56,175 bases of DNA from Bacteroidota bacterium (lineage in GTDB: Bacteria; Bacteroidota; Bacteroidia; Bacteroidales; CAIXZF01). Below are positions 55,054 to 56,175 of this stretch, piece after piece (positions within the stretch are counted from its first letter, which is position 1; every line of letters begins with the position of its first letter). The stretch lies in contig JAPLDE010000018.1 of NCBI GenBank assembly GCA_026391855.1, forward strand, positions 489 to 56,663. The letters are read 5' to 3'. Position numbers and translations under genes: made by a program. The notes beneath the pieces were generated by a model. The model was not told where the DNA came from. It did not search any database and saw nothing but the letters and a program-made list of their open reading frames with translations.

Positions 55054-56085
55054 ATGAATAAAGAAGCAAAAAACAAAAAAGGATGTCCGTTACTGACCCT
55101 GCCTTTGTTATTCCTGGCCGGGTTGTTTCTCTTTTCATGCGGTGGTAAGAAAGGACAGACGGCTGAAAATGCCCGGAACAAAGAGACAAAACCAGCCTAT
55201 GTTCCTGCCTTTAACGGTGACTCTGCTTATGCTTACGTTGAAAAACAGGTTTCCTTTGGTCCCAGGGTGCCCGGCACGAAAGCCCATGAACAGTGTGCCC
55301 TTTACCTTGAAAAAACGATAAAGGCCTTCATCCCGGATGTCATCATCCAACAGGCAAAAGTACGTACATACGATGATAAGACGCTGAATATCAAAAATAT
55401 AATAGCCACATTTCACCCGGAAAGAACAGACAGGATTTTGCTCTGCGCCCATTGGGACTGTCGACCCTTTGCCGATCACGATCCGGTTCCGGCTAACAGG
55501 ACAAAAGCCGTCCCCGGGGCCAATGACGCAGCAAGCGGGGCAGGTGTGCTGCTGGAGATTGCCCGCCAGCTGAAGATGAATGATCCGGGTATTGGTGTTG
55601 ATCTGGTATTTCTTGATGCAGAGGATTGGGGACAACCGGAAGATGCCAGACCCCAGAAGGAAGATACCTGGTGCCTGGGTACCCAGTATTGGGCCGGAAA
55701 CCCCCACAAACCAGGGTATACAGCACGATTTGGGATACTGCTCGACATGGTGGGAGCCCGCAATACGGTTTTTCCAAAAGAAGGTGAATCCATCTCCTTT
55801 GCCCCTGATGTCGTTAACATGGTATGGGAAACTGCCGCCAGACTCGGATATGCTGATTTCTTCCCCAACCAGAACGGCGGCAGTGTTACCGATGATCACA
55901 TCTATATCAATAATATTTTAAAGATTCCCACTATCGACATCATTCCACAGGACATGACAGGCCAGCATTCCTTCTTCCCATTTTGGCACACCTCTAAAGA
56001 TGATATGGAATCCATCGACAGGAATACACTTCAGGCTGTCGGAAATACCTTGCTGGCCGTGCTGGCCCAACAAAAAGCAAGCTGA
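55054..56085 (+). CDS. M28-family lipoprotein (glutaminyl cyclase/aminopeptidase-like)
   Basis: A 343-aa lipoprotein (LLFLAGLFLFSCGGKK). The zinc and catalytic residues are recognisable: CAHWDCRPFADHD, GANDAASGAGVL (Asp), FLDAEDWG (Glu/Asp), LLDMVGA (Asp) and a final His in GQHSFFPFWHTSKDD. This matches M28 peptidases, including bacterial glutaminyl-peptide cyclotransferases, which cyclise N-terminal Gln exposed after signal-peptidase cleavage. In Bacteroidota that reaction is common on exported proteins. The exact activity is not certain. ATG 55054 follows the EnvC-like stop by 11 nt. Confidence 0.88.
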   Translation: MNKEAKNKKGCPLLTLPLLFLAGLFLFSCGGKKGQTAENARNKETKPAYVPAFNGDSAYAYVEKQVSFGPRVPGTKAHEQCALYLEKTIKAFIPDVIIQQAKVRTYDDKTLNIKNIIATFHPERTDRILLCAHWDCRPFADHDPVPANRTKAVPGANDAASGAGVLLEIARQLKMNDPGIGVDLVFLDAEDWGQPEDARPQKEDTWCLGTQYWAGNPHKPGYTARFGILLDMVGARNTVFPKEGESISFAPDVVNMVWETAARLGYADFFPNQNGGSVTDDHIYINNILKIPTIDIIPQDMTGQHSFFPFWHTSKDDMESIDRNTLQAVGNTLLAVLAQQKAS

Positions 56086-56115
56086 TGTAAAGGTCGAGAA
56101 TTCAGAATTTTTTTT

Positions 56116-56173
56116 GTAGGGCCACGATATATCATGGTATGATTTGTAGGGCCACGATATATCGTGGCCCTAC
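56116..56173. repeat. Two tandem GTAGGGCCACGATATAT palindrome copies
   Basis: The second copy (56146-56173) is a perfect 28-bp palindrome beginning GTAGGGCCACGATA and ending with its complement. The first copy (56116-56140) has the same left half but a degraded right half (ATCATGGTAT). A short ATTT joins them. They belong to the hairpin family seen at 4398, 4474 and 16407, and lie just behind the M28 gene; the window ends within this region. Confidence 0.85.
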
Positions 56174-56175
56174 TA

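Overview
The window is a chromosomal segment of a Bacteroidota bacterium, most likely from the Bacteroidales or a close relative. The evidence is: Bacteroidota-type promoters (TAnnTTTG -7 boxes with TTTG about 20-22 nt upstream), type IX secretion C-terminal sorting domains on three large secreted proteins or ORF sets, many lipoproteins, and conserved Bacteroidota neighbourhoods (acpP-fabF-rnc with an IPExxxVDY protein, rimP-nusA-infB, DUF4175-RsbW-like-ybeY-mnmG, flippase-dut-TPR-DUF4292-EnvC). Most of it is ordinary housekeeping DNA. No phage, insertion sequence, CRISPR array, rRNA or tRNA was found.

Layout. 1-3.1 kb: MATE transporter, omega-amidase and a YbdL-like aminotransferase on the minus strand; the last two are translationally coupled and fit the transamination/omega-amidase step of methionine salvage. 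3.5-9.8 kb: a RhaD-like aldolase, small secreted proteins, an AlbA_2 protein and a secreted zinc peptidase. 9.8-14 kb: VapBC toxin-antitoxin pair, purN, then acpP-fabF-rnc and an IPExxxVDY-family protein. 14-26.6 kb: a long minus-strand run (iron alcohol dehydrogenase, mnmA, a repeat array, MORN-like repeat protein, polyprenyl synthase, M14 peptidase, pfkA, infB, nusA, rimP). 26.9-35.3 kb: surface and secreted proteins, including a papain-like/beta-helix protein broken by two mutations, a T9SS beta-propeller-like protein and an M1 peptidase. 35.3-38 kb: an internally deleted AlbA_2/HATPase regulator and a double solute-binding lipoprotein. 38-49 kb: DUF4175 protein, RsbW-like ATPase, ybeY, mnmG, an exact parS site, a methyltransferase and a giant NtrY-like histidine kinase. 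49-56 kb: flippase, dut, TPR lipoprotein, DUF4292 lipoprotein, EnvC-like activator and an M28 peptidase, an envelope-building set.

Three things stand out. First, several genes that should be intact are not: rnc and infB (each apparently missing about 50 nt), DUF4175 (two frame changes), the C1A protease (a 1-nt loss plus an in-frame TGA) and the AlbA_2 regulator (a large in-frame loss). Because rnc and infB are core genes, assembly error has to be excluded before any biology is claimed. Second, intergenic DNA carries a family of palindromic hairpins (core GTAGGG-A/C-CA...), twice joined to a GCAGTTG heptamer array, that looks like a REP/BIME-like dispersed element. Third, an exact 16-bp parS site follows mnmG, suggesting an origin-proximal location. 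I did not find a convincing new multi-gene system; the hairpin/heptamer repeat family is the most plausible undescribed element here.
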